A stretch of DNA of 15,223 nucleotides from an uncultured Clostridia bacterium (GTDB lineage: Bacteria > Bacillota > Clostridia > TANB77 > CAG-508): NCBI GenBank assembly GCA_934148985.1, contig CAKPDO010000037.1, positions 1-15,223 of the forward strand, in the 5' to 3' direction. Below the pieces are notes generated by a model. That model was not told the origin of the DNA and made no database searches. It was given only the letters and a program-made list of their open reading frames with translations. Position 1 is the stretch's first letter. Each line of letters starts with the position of its first letter. Both the position numbers and the translations under genes were made by a program. Positions 7,198-14,130 of this stretch are shown piece after piece.

Positions 7198-7266
7198 CTA
7201 CTCCCCTAAATGTTTTACAATTAAGTAAATCAAATAAAGTTTCAATACTTTAAGTATTTCTTTCAC
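7198..7266 (-). CDS. 22-residue hydrophobic peptide, candidate type I toxin
   Basis: The peptide starts MKEILKVLKLYLIYL and ends IVKHLGE: a basic N-terminus, a hydrophobic helix at about 4-17 and a short polar tail. That is typical of membrane-acting type I toxins, although it matches none that I know. The start is GTG (7266-7264), 11 nt after AAAGGAG; no ATG, TTG or other start fits better. Its own promoter (7339-7311), a roughly 38-nt leader with a hairpin over the SD, and a terminator 8 nt after the stop make it a complete transcription unit. The start codon lies inside the 13-bp repeat that pairs with the convergent small RNA. It may alternatively be a quorum or signalling peptide or a harmless small membrane protein. 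Confidence 0.6.
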   Translation of the reverse strand: MKEILKVLKLYLIYLIVKHLGE

Positions 7267-7273
7267 GTAATAC
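7261..7273 (+). repeat. 13-bp direct repeat, copy over the toxin start codon
   Basis: Second copy of TTTCACGTAATAC. On the minus-strand mRNA it reads GUAUUACGUGAAA and contains the GTG start and the next codon of the peptide gene. Confidence 0.9.
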
Positions 7274-7279
7274 TATACT

Positions 7280-7302
7280 CCTTTCTGCCCTTAAGAGAAA
7301 GG
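7280..7302 (-). promoter_or_regulatory. Leader hairpin masking the toxin SD
   Basis: In the minus-strand transcript CCUUUCU (7302-7296) can pair with AGAAAGG (7286-7280) across a 9-nt loop. The right arm includes AAAGG of the SD AAAGGAG (7284-7278). Fst-type toxin mRNAs also use a 5' stem-loop to limit translation. Confidence 0.6.
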
Positions 7303-7310
7303 CGATCTCT

Positions 7311-7339
7311 ACTATAACCTATTTACATACATTTGTTAA
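7311..7339 (-). promoter_or_regulatory. Promoter of the candidate toxin mRNA
   Basis: Minus-strand TTAACA (7339-7334), exact 17-nt spacer, TATAGT (7316-7311). The transcript would start near 7304, giving a total length of about 160 nt to the shared terminator. Confidence 0.7.
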
Positions 7340-7356
7340 CGAAACGATAAAAAATC

Positions 7357-7632
7357 TCACACTACAAACCTAAAATAAACAAAAATCAATATTTCCAAAA
7401 TCAAAATTAAAGGCATACCAATCCTAAAAGTATTCTTTTTAGTCTTATGATGAAAAAAATACATTCCTGCTATAGTTCCAACACCACCACCTAAAACGGC
7501 AAACATAAACAATGTATTTTCAGGTATTCTTCTATCTGCCATTTTAGCTTTATGCTTATCTAATCCCATAATTAAAAATCCCAAAATATTAATCACTACT
7601 AAATAAATTATTGCAATTTGTGTAAAATTCAT
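7357..7632 (-). CDS. DUF1294 family small membrane protein
   Basis: The 91-residue integral membrane protein has hydrophobic helices at about 4-23, 42-61 and 74-90. The family signature is clear: DKHKAKMADRRIPENTLF followed by GGGVGTIAGMYFFHHKTKK and a final hydrophobic helix. Family members are found alone or fused to cold-shock-like domains; their function is not known. The ATG at 7632 is preceded by AAAGG. It starts 15 bp after the HIT gene stop, so the two form an operon. No terminator is seen directly after it, so read-through into the small toxin-like gene is possible. Confidence 0.9.
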   Translation of the reverse strand: MNFTQIAIIYLVVINILGFLIMGLDKHKAKMADRRIPENTLFMFAVLGGGVGTIAGMYFFHHKTKKNTFRIGMPLILILEILIFVYFRFVV

Positions 7633-7647
7633 TTTTCTATTACCTTT

Positions 7648-7995
7648 CTATACAATTTTATCTCCAAATTTTGCTCCTGCTAATAAATGATAGTGTAAAT
7701 GCATAACTTCTTGTCCTGCATCTTTACCACAATTCACAATTACTCTATAACCATTTTCTTTAAATCCCTGTTCTTCAGCTACTTTGTTCATCGCTTTATG
7801 GATAGCCCACACATATTTTTCATCTTCATCTGTTAAATCAGTTAAGCAATCTATATGTTTTTTTGGAATAATAAGTATATGAATTGGTGCTGCTGGATTT
7901 ATATCTTTAAACCCATATACTAATTCATCTTCATACACTTTTGTTGATGGAATTTCTCCTTTTATTATTTTACAAAATAAACAATCATCTTTCAT
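7648..7995 (-). CDS. HIT-family (HINT-type) nucleotide hydrolase
   Basis: The 115-residue protein is the usual length for HINT enzymes. The zinc-like CLFC and KIIKGEIPSTKVYEDE form the N-terminal signature, PAAPIHILIIPKKH is the nucleotide-binding strand, and the histidine triad HLHYHLLAG (His99, His101, His103) is complete. HINT proteins hydrolyse adenosine 5'-phosphoramidates and aminoacyl-adenylates in the cytoplasm. It is the first gene of the leftward pair with DUF1294; AAAGGA lies 9 nt before the ATG. It follows the alaS terminator, so a promoter within 7996-8042 is expected, but I see no convincing -35/-10 pair. Confidence 0.95.
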   Translation of the reverse strand: MKDDCLFCKIIKGEIPSTKVYEDELVYGFKDINPAAPIHILIIPKKHIDCLTDLTDEDEKYVWAIHKAMNKVAEEQGFKENGYRVIVNCGKDAGQEVMHLHYHLLAGAKFGDKIV

Positions 7996-8042
7996 TTTGA
8001 ATTTTCCTTTCTTTTTGTATTGTGTACGATTCTTTTCACGAA

Positions 8043-8079
8043 AAATGTTCCAAAAAGAACCGGTCCCAATGGAACATTT
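8043..8079 (-). terminator. alaS intrinsic terminator
   Basis: AAATGTTCCA (8043-8052) pairs with TGGAACATTT (8070-8079). The loop includes the palindrome ACCGGT. On the minus strand the hairpin runs into TTTTT. It begins 9 bp after the alaS stop. Confidence 0.75.
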
Positions 8080-8087
8080 CGCAAAAA

Positions 8088-9839
8088 TTATTCTAATATA
8101 GCCTTAATTCTTCTAACTCCAGAAGAACTTGCTTCTTCTTTTTTTATTTTAAAATGTCCTAATTCTTTAGTATTAGACACATGAGGACCTCCGCAAAGTT
8201 CAATTGATACATCTCCAATTTTATAAACTGTTACAATATCACCATATTTATCTGCAAACATTGCTTCAGCTCCCATAGCGATTGCTTCATCTTTTTTCAT
8301 TTCTAATCTTTCTACAGGAATTGCATCTTCTATCCATTTATTTACTAGGTCTTCAGTTTGCTTTTTCTCTTCCTCTGTCATTTTACTTGGATGAGAAAAG
8401 TCAAATCTCATTCTTTCCTCAGTTATATTGCTTCCTCTTTGATGTACATGTGAGCCAAGAACTTGTTTTAGTGCTGCATTTAAAAGGTGTGTTGCCGTAT
8501 GATATTTTGTTTCAATTTTTCCTGTTGAAGCAAGACCTCCTTTAAATTTTTGTGTTGCTCCTGCTCTTGATTTTTCTTGATGTTTTTTAAATAGTTCATC
8601 AAATTCTTTCATTGATATTTTCATTTCAGATTCTTCTGCTAATTCCTTTGTCACTTCTGGTGGAAAACCATATGTATCGTATAGTCTGAATACCATTTTT
8701 CCATCAATCATGTCTTTTCCTTCGGCTTTTAATTTTGTAACTTCTTTGTTAAACTCTTTCTCACCATTTGCTAATGTTTTTACGAATTTATTTTTTTCTT
8801 CAATTATAACTGACTTTATTGTGTCTTTATTTTTTTCTAAATCAGGATACATTTCTTTTAAATTTTCTACGTTTAAGTCTATTAGCGTTTCAAGTTCACT
8901 AAGATTTATTTGAAGTTTATTAATATGTCTTATCATTCTTCTTATTAAACGACGAAGTACATATCCTCTATCTAGGTTTGAAGGTCTTCCTCCATCTGAT
9001 ATTATCATCATACTTGAACGTAAGTGTTCTGCAATTATTCTTCTGCTTTCTATTATATCTACTTTTTCAAGTTCAACTAGTTTATCCATTATTGGCTTAA
9101 ATATTTCAGTATCATAAGGTGTTTCTTTTTCTTGAAGTAACATTGTCATTCTCTCTAGGCCAAGTCCTGTATCAACATTATGTTGTTTTAATTTTGAATA
9201 TCCTTTTTCGTCTTTAAAGTATTCCATAAATACATTGTTCCAAATTTCTACATATTTTCCACAGTCACAACTTGGCTGACAATCTGGCGAACACGCTGGC
9301 TTTCCTGTGTCATAAAACATTTCAGTATCTGGTCCGCAAGGTCCTGTTTCTCCTGCTATCCACCAATTGTCATCTTTCCCATAATAATAAATATGTCCAT
9401 CTAATATACCTGCATCTTTCCAGCATTTTGCGGCTACTTCATCTCTTGGACAATCTTCATCTCCTTTAAATACTGTTACAGATAACTTTTCTACTGGAAT
9501 TCCTAATTCTTTTGTTAGAAATTCAAAACTCATTTTTATTGATTCTTCTTTAAAATAATCTCCAAGTGACCAATTTCCTAGCATTTCAAAATATGTTAAA
9601 TGACGGTTATCTCCTACTTCATCTATGTCATTTGTCCTTACACATTTTTGATAATCTGTCAATCTTGTTCCTGCTGGATGTGGTTCACCTAATAAATATG
9701 GTACTAGAGGCTGCATTCCAGCTGTTGTGAATAATACTGATGGGTCATTTTCTGGTATTAATGATGCTGATGGTATTACAGCATGTCCATGGCTTTTAAA
9801 AAAATTTAAATATTTGTTTCTTATTTCTATTGCTTTCAT
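8088..9839 (-). CDS. alaS: Alanyl-tRNA synthetase, short form lacking the C-Ala domain
   Basis: The 583-residue enzyme charges tRNA-Ala in the cytoplasm. The class II catalytic core is complete (FFKSHGHAVIPSASL, then FTTAGMQPLVPYLLG, DNRHLTYFEMLGNWSLGDYF as motif 2, DTGLGLERM as motif 3). The tRNA-recognition domain has HLRSSMMIISDGGRPSNLDR and GYVLRRLIRR. The editing domain has its zinc ligands His447 and His451 (HTATH) and Cys549 and His553 (CGGPH). The protein ends directly after the editing domain at SSGVRRIKAILE, about 290 residues shorter than typical bacterial AlaRS (~875), so the linker and DHHA1/C-Ala domain are absent. A terminator follows, so this is not a frameshift artefact. AGAGGG precedes the ATG. 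Confidence 0.96.
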   Translation of the reverse strand: MKAIEIRNKYLNFFKSHGHAVIPSASLIPENDPSVLFTTAGMQPLVPYLLGEPHPAGTRLTDYQKCVRTNDIDEVGDNRHLTYFEMLGNWSLGDYFKEESIKMSFEFLTKELGIPVEKLSVTVFKGDEDCPRDEVAAKCWKDAGILDGHIYYYGKDDNWWIAGETGPCGPDTEMFYDTGKPACSPDCQPSCDCGKYVEIWNNVFMEYFKDEKGYSKLKQHNVDTGLGLERMTMLLQEKETPYDTEIFKPIMDKLVELEKVDIIESRRIIAEHLRSSMMIISDGGRPSNLDRGYVLRRLIRRMIRHINKLQINLSELETLIDLNVENLKEMYPDLEKNKDTIKSVIIEEKNKFVKTLANGEKEFNKEVTKLKAEGKDMIDGKMVFRLYDTYGFPPEVTKELAEESEMKISMKEFDELFKKHQEKSRAGATQKFKGGLASTGKIETKYHTATHLLNAALKQVLGSHVHQRGSNITEERMRFDFSHPSKMTEEEKKQTEDLVNKWIEDAIPVERLEMKKDEAIAMGAEAMFADKYGDIVTVYKIGDVSIELCGGPHVSNTKELGHFKIKKEEASSSGVRRIKAILE

Positions 9840-9874
9840 TTATATTTTCCCTCTTTCTCTTAAAAATCTTTTAC

Positions 9875-9903
9875 ATTATACATTAAAATTGGCTAATTTG
9901 CAA
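9875..9903 (-). promoter_or_regulatory. alaS promoter
   Basis: Minus-strand TTGCAA (9903-9898), 17-nt spacer, perfect TATAAT (9880-9875), 36 bp before the ATG. The short leader leaves no room for a T-box riboswitch. Confidence 0.7.
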
Positions 9904-9924
9904 GAATTTTATCTTCCTAGATAT

Positions 9925-9953
9925 GTATAAATTTAAATTTTTTGACAATACTA
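9925..9953 (+). promoter_or_regulatory. Possible forespore SigG promoter of the ger operon
   Basis: GTATA (9925-9929) fits the SigG -35 (GHATR), and AATACTA (9947-9953), 17 nt later, differs from the -10 consensus CATWHTA by one base. The start site would fall close to the SD at 9959-9965, giving an unusually short leader, so this is tentative. Confidence 0.4.
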
Positions 9954-9971
9954 TCAAAAAAGGAGAACACT

Positions 9972-11627
9972 ATGAACATTAAACAAATATTTAAGTATCG
10001 ACCTAAAAGAGAATATAATTTTACATTAACGCCACCAGCCAAAACTAACATGCCAAATCAAGAAGAAAACAAAGACATAACAAACGACATATCACAAAAC
10101 TTGAAATACATTGAATCCAAATATAATACAGAAATCAATAGTGACATAATGCTAAGAAAATTTTCTTTAACTGCAAAAAACAAAACCTTTAAAGCTTTTT
10201 TATTATATATTGATGGAATGGTTAATTCTGACTTAATAAATCGATTTATACTAAATCCTCTAATGCTTAGAAATGACAGTAATACATTCGATGGAAATTT
10301 AAAACAAGAAACAAATTCACCACAACCAATAGAAAATATATCTATAAAAAAATTTAATCTTGAAAGTTATATATATTCAAACCTAATGCCACAAAACAGT
10401 TTAGAAAAAATAACAAATTTTAAAGATACCTTTAGTGGAGTAAATTCTGGTAATTGCATTTTATTTGTAGATACCATAAATGTTGCATTTGATATTGACG
10501 TAAAAGGTTTTAAGCAAAGAAGTGTTGAAGCTCCTAATAATGAAGTTATTATAAAAGGTTCACAGGAAGCATTTGTTGAAAATCTTAGAACAAATACATC
10601 ACTTTTAAGGCGAATCATTAATAATGAAAACTTAATAATTGAAAATATGGTAATTGGGGATATTTCTAAAACAAAACTTGCTATTTGCTACATGAATAAC
10701 ATTGCTAATCCTAAGCTTGTAAATGAAGTAAAATACAGATTAAATAATTTGGAACTTGACAGTATTTTCTCTTCTGGGCAACTTGAACAATTAATTGAAG
10801 ATAACGATTATTACGGAATTCCAAGCTTAATTTCTACTGAACGTCCAGATAAAAGTGCCACTTTTTTGATGCAAGGTAGAGTCATAATCTTAATGAACGG
10901 AACCCCTTATGCTACGATAGCTCCTGCTGTTTTAATTGATTTTTTATCTTCCCCAGAAGATTTAAATTTAAAAGTTATATTTGCCAATTTCTTAAAGCTG
11001 ATTAGACTTTTTGCGTATTTTATAACTTTACTTGCTCCAGCTTTTTTCATAGCTATCACTGGATTTCACCAAGAGCTAATACCAACTGAACTTTTGCTTT
11101 CAATCTTTGCAAGTCGTGAAAATGTTCCATTTCCTATAATATTTGAACTACTGTTAATGGAAATTTCTTTTGAACTTATTAGAGAATCTAGTCTGCGTGT
11201 TCCTGGGCCTGTAGGATCTACTTTAGGAATTGTTGGTGCACTTATTTTGGGAGATGCTGCTGTTTCTGCTCATATTGTAAGTCCTATATTAATTATAGTG
11301 GTTGCAATCACCGGGCTTAGCTCATTTGCTATTCCTGATTTTTCGTTTTCATTTCATTTGCGAGTATACCGATTCTTATTCATTTTTTTAGGATATATTT
11401 CTGGATTTTTAGGAATTGGATTAGGATTATTTTTATACATTTCGATGCTTTGCAGTATTAAATCATTTGGTGTAAATTTTACAGCCCCTTTTTCGCCTTA
11501 TCTCGGTATCGGTTCTAATAGTTATTTTATTAAACCGACTTGGAAACAGGAAACACGTGCAAACTATATTTTACCAAAAAAAGAAAAATCTCAACCTAAA
11601 ATTAGTAAAAAATGGAAATATAATTAA
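9972..11627 (+). CDS. Spore germinant receptor A subunit (GerA/GerAA family)
   Basis: The 551-residue protein is a subunit of an inner-membrane germinant receptor in spores. The first ~335 residues are soluble: an asparagine-rich N-terminus, then the two-lobed ligand-recognition domain containing NSGNCILFVDTINVAFDIDV, RSVEAPNNEVIIKGSQEAF and RRIINNENLIIENMVIGD. The C-terminal membrane region (about 337-497) contains the family hallmark PTELLLSIFASRENVPFP, then ESSLRVPGPVGSTLGIVGAL and IPDFSFSFHLRVYRF, ending in a basic tail. I chose ATG 9972 because AAAGGAG lies 6 nt upstream; an upstream TTG at 9942 is in frame but overlaps that SD and the putative promoter. It is the first gene of the operon; the B subunit follows after 16 bp. 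The germinant cannot be predicted. Confidence 0.96.
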   Translation: MNIKQIFKYRPKREYNFTLTPPAKTNMPNQEENKDITNDISQNLKYIESKYNTEINSDIMLRKFSLTAKNKTFKAFLLYIDGMVNSDLINRFILNPLMLRNDSNTFDGNLKQETNSPQPIENISIKKFNLESYIYSNLMPQNSLEKITNFKDTFSGVNSGNCILFVDTINVAFDIDVKGFKQRSVEAPNNEVIIKGSQEAFVENLRTNTSLLRRIINNENLIIENMVIGDISKTKLAICYMNNIANPKLVNEVKYRLNNLELDSIFSSGQLEQLIEDNDYYGIPSLISTERPDKSATFLMQGRVIILMNGTPYATIAPAVLIDFLSSPEDLNLKVIFANFLKLIRLFAYFITLLAPAFFIAITGFHQELIPTELLLSIFASRENVPFPIIFELLLMEISFELIRESSLRVPGPVGSTLGIVGALILGDAAVSAHIVSPILIIVVAITGLSSFAIPDFSFSFHLRVYRFLFIFLGYISGFLGIGLGLFLYISMLCSIKSFGVNFTAPFSPYLGIGSNSYFIKPTWKQETRANYILPKKEKSQPKISKKWKYN

Positions 11628-11643
11628 GAAAGGATTATAATAT

Positions 11644-12738
11644 ATGGATAATAATAAATTAGAAAATATTGAAGCAATTGCATTTTTATCTCTTATTTCT
11701 ATTAATGGCATGATTTTATCAACAAGTCAGGCTATAATTCGAACTTGTTCTTCTGCAAGTCTTATTAATGTTGTCTTTATTAGCATTTTAGCTTTAATTA
11801 TATGCTTAATATTCGGTGTACTCTCCAAAAATTTTATTGGAAATAATTTATTAGAAATTTCCAACTTTTTGGGTGGTAAAATATTAAAAAAAATAATAGG
11901 GGCTATCTTTATCATTTATTTTACTTTTAGAGCTTCTTTGTTTTTAAAAAAAATATGCGACTGCCTGCAAACAATATACTATCCAATGACTAATGAACTA
12001 TTTATTGCATTATTATTTTGTATTGCAACAGGAATAACCATTCTTTTCAAAAATAATAGCCTTTATAAATCCGCTGTCCTTATATTACCATTTTTAATTT
12101 TAAGTGTTTTTCTTATATTTGTTGGTAATGGAAAAAATTTCGACTTTGAAAATATTTTTCCAATTTTAGGTAATGGAATAAGTTCCACTTTTTTTAGTGG
12201 GCTAAGCAATATATACGCTTTTTATGGATTAGCATATTTACTATTTATCCCTTCTAAACTAAAACAGCCGCAAAAATTCACAAAGATAATTACAATATCA
12301 ATATTTTTGTCTTCAATATTCCTATTATTTAGTTGTGGCAACATTTTATTTTTGTTTGGAGAAAAATTTAGTAACAGTGAATTTTTTCCATTGTATATCT
12401 CTGTAAGATCAATAGAATTCGGTGCATTTTTTCAAAGATTAGATGCTTTGTTTCTACTTTTATGTATTTTAGGGTTTATCCCAATATTTAGTTTAAATGC
12501 ACATATAGTAATAGAATTATTTAAAAATATAACTAATCTCTCAGATGGAAAACCTATGATTTTTGCATATTTGCTTAGTATTTTTAGCATAACAATGTGT
12601 TATAAGCTTGATTCGACTATTTTATTTTTAGAAACAAATTTGTCAAAAACATTACTTATTACATTTGGAATAGTTCTCCCTCTTATTATTCTTGTATTAT
12701 CGAATATAAAAAAAATATTTATCGAATACAAAAAATAA
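11644..12738 (+). CDS. Spore germinant receptor B subunit (GerAB family, APC-type transporter fold)
   Basis: The 364-residue, very hydrophobic protein has about ten predicted transmembrane helices, the layout of GerAB/GerBB/GerKB proteins, which share the LeuT/APC transporter fold and bind the germinant within the membrane. Helix 1 begins around EAIAFLSLISINGMILSTSQ, and later segments include YFTFRASLFLKKICDCLQTI and SVRSIEFGAFFQRLDALFLL, a position where family members also carry a conserved charged helix. The ATG has AAAGGA 9 nt upstream and follows the A gene by 16 bp. The identification rests on the hydropathy pattern, length, partial motifs and its place between A and C. Confidence 0.93.
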   Translation: MDNNKLENIEAIAFLSLISINGMILSTSQAIIRTCSSASLINVVFISILALIICLIFGVLSKNFIGNNLLEISNFLGGKILKKIIGAIFIIYFTFRASLFLKKICDCLQTIYYPMTNELFIALLFCIATGITILFKNNSLYKSAVLILPFLILSVFLIFVGNGKNFDFENIFPILGNGISSTFFSGLSNIYAFYGLAYLLFIPSKLKQPQKFTKIITISIFLSSIFLLFSCGNILFLFGEKFSNSEFFPLYISVRSIEFGAFFQRLDALFLLLCILGFIPIFSLNAHIVIELFKNITNLSDGKPMIFAYLLSIFSITMCYKLDSTILFLETNLSKTLLITFGIVLPLIILVLSNIKKIFIEYKK

Positions 12739-12790
12739 TCTTAGCCAAAAATTACAAATTCACCTTTAACGAAAGGAAATATAGTTAAAA

Positions 12791-14115
12791 ATGAAAAAAA
12801 TTATAAGTATATTAATTATTATAACTTCAATTTTAATCTTTGGATATGCTTTCTCGGCTTCATACAATTCCCATAACATCGACCATTTAGACTATGTTAT
12901 TGCAATCGGAATTGACAAAGATGCATCTGGAAATAATTTACAAGTTTCATTTGAATTTACTGATTTAAGTGCATTTTCAGAATCTTCATCAGCTTCATCT
13001 AGTAAACCCATTATAAATTCTGTCGTATCCACTTCAATTCCAGACTCAATCACATTAATGAATGCTTATGTTGGAAAGCAAATAAATTTGTCTCATTGTA
13101 AAGTTGTTGTCTTTTCTGAAGAAATTGCTAAAAACGGAATTCTACAAGAAATAACATATCTTATGAATGATACACAAATACGTCCAACAACTAATGTCAT
13201 AATCACTACAGATAAAGCAAGCGATTATATGAAAAATTCTTCTTCATCATTAGAAGGAATCTTAACAAAATATTATGATTTTTTTCCGACTTCAGCCGAA
13301 TACACTGGATATACTTCCGACATTAAATTAAATAAATTTTATCAAAATATGACAAATGAAAATGGTCGGTTCTGTTGCCATATTAGGAACCAAAAGTCAA
13401 AAAGAATCAAGCTCTTCAAATGATACTAACCAAAGTTCTCAATCATCAAGTTCCAATGAAACATCATCAAATTCTTTATCATCTGATGACGAATTAGATT
13501 CTGCTAATTCTAATAATCCTAATGGCAATTCCGTCCTTGATGTTTTATCTCCAGGCATCCCTATTATTTCTGGAGATAGAGGTACTGAAAATATTGGTTT
13601 AGCTGTATTTAAAGGACCATATTATATAGGTAAACTTTCGGCCATAGAAACCCTATGCTATAGTCTGATTGAAAATGAAGTTAATAATTTTACGGTTTGC
13701 ATTGATAATCCATATGACAAAGAAAAAAAAATTTATGTTTCTGTAAGTAGCCTAGAGCCAACATATACAAAAATTGATATTTCAAAGCAAACTCCAGAAA
13801 TAACTGTTGTCTTAAATTTAAGTGCTAAAACCTTAACTGGTCAAAATGATTTAAACTTTTCAGATGCTGAAACATTAAACAAAGTTAATGATTCATTAAA
13901 AAATTATTTAACTTCAATAATGAAAAATTATTTATATAAAACTTCACGCGAATACAATAGTGATATAAATAGTTTTTATAAAATTGTTAAACAAAAATTT
14001 TTAATTATATCTGATTATCAAAAATATAATTGGAAAGATAAATATTCTCGGAACCGAATTTAATATTAAGATAAACTCTAATGTTATTTCGAGTTTCCTT
14101 GTTCAAGATTCTTAA
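12791..14115 (+). CDS. Spore germinant receptor C subunit (GerAC family), read through two +1 shifts at CGG codons
   Basis: The gene is open from ATG 12791 but needs two +1 shifts to give a normal GerC of 440 residues. Frame 1 covers 12791-13366 (DYVIAIGIDKDASG, then the domain 1 region with NAYVGKQINLSHCKVVVFSEE). At CGG 13367-13369, skipping the C continues as GGSVAILGTK, a serine/asparagine-rich linker (about 200-245) and the domain 3 motif GLAVFKGPYYIGKLS. At CGG 14049-14051, skipping the C continues as GTEFNIKINSNVISSFLVQDS, the usual GerC ending, with TAA at 14113 overlapping the next gene's SD. Without shifts the products stop at 13423 and 14063. The N-terminal hydrophobic helix lacks the lipobox cysteine normal for GerC. 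The SD (AAAGGA) is 13 nt from the ATG, rather far. Confidence 0.88.
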
Positions 14116-14130
14116 AAGGAGATTTTTCTT

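Noticed and set aside
6781..7356. Main chromosomal replication origin
   Set aside because: DnaA boxes and AT-rich DNA are present, but dnaA/dnaN/rpmH are absent, genes on both sides keep the same orientation and no skew change is evident by eye; kept as a DnaA-box cluster instead.
9942..9971. Ten-codon N-terminal extension of the gerA product from a TTG start
   Set aside because: The TTG lies in the putative promoter and the SD AAAGGAG serves the ATG at 9972.
9840..9971. T-box riboswitch for alaS
   Set aside because: The leader after the predicted promoter is only about 30 nt, too short for a T-box, and no T-box motif is visible.
12791..14063. gerC as an ordinary pseudogene
   Set aside because: Both breaks are +1 at CGG, all domains including the C-terminus and operon spacing are intact, and a third identical break occurs in the next gene; random decay would give mixed indels and stop codons. 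A recurrent sequence error remains possible.
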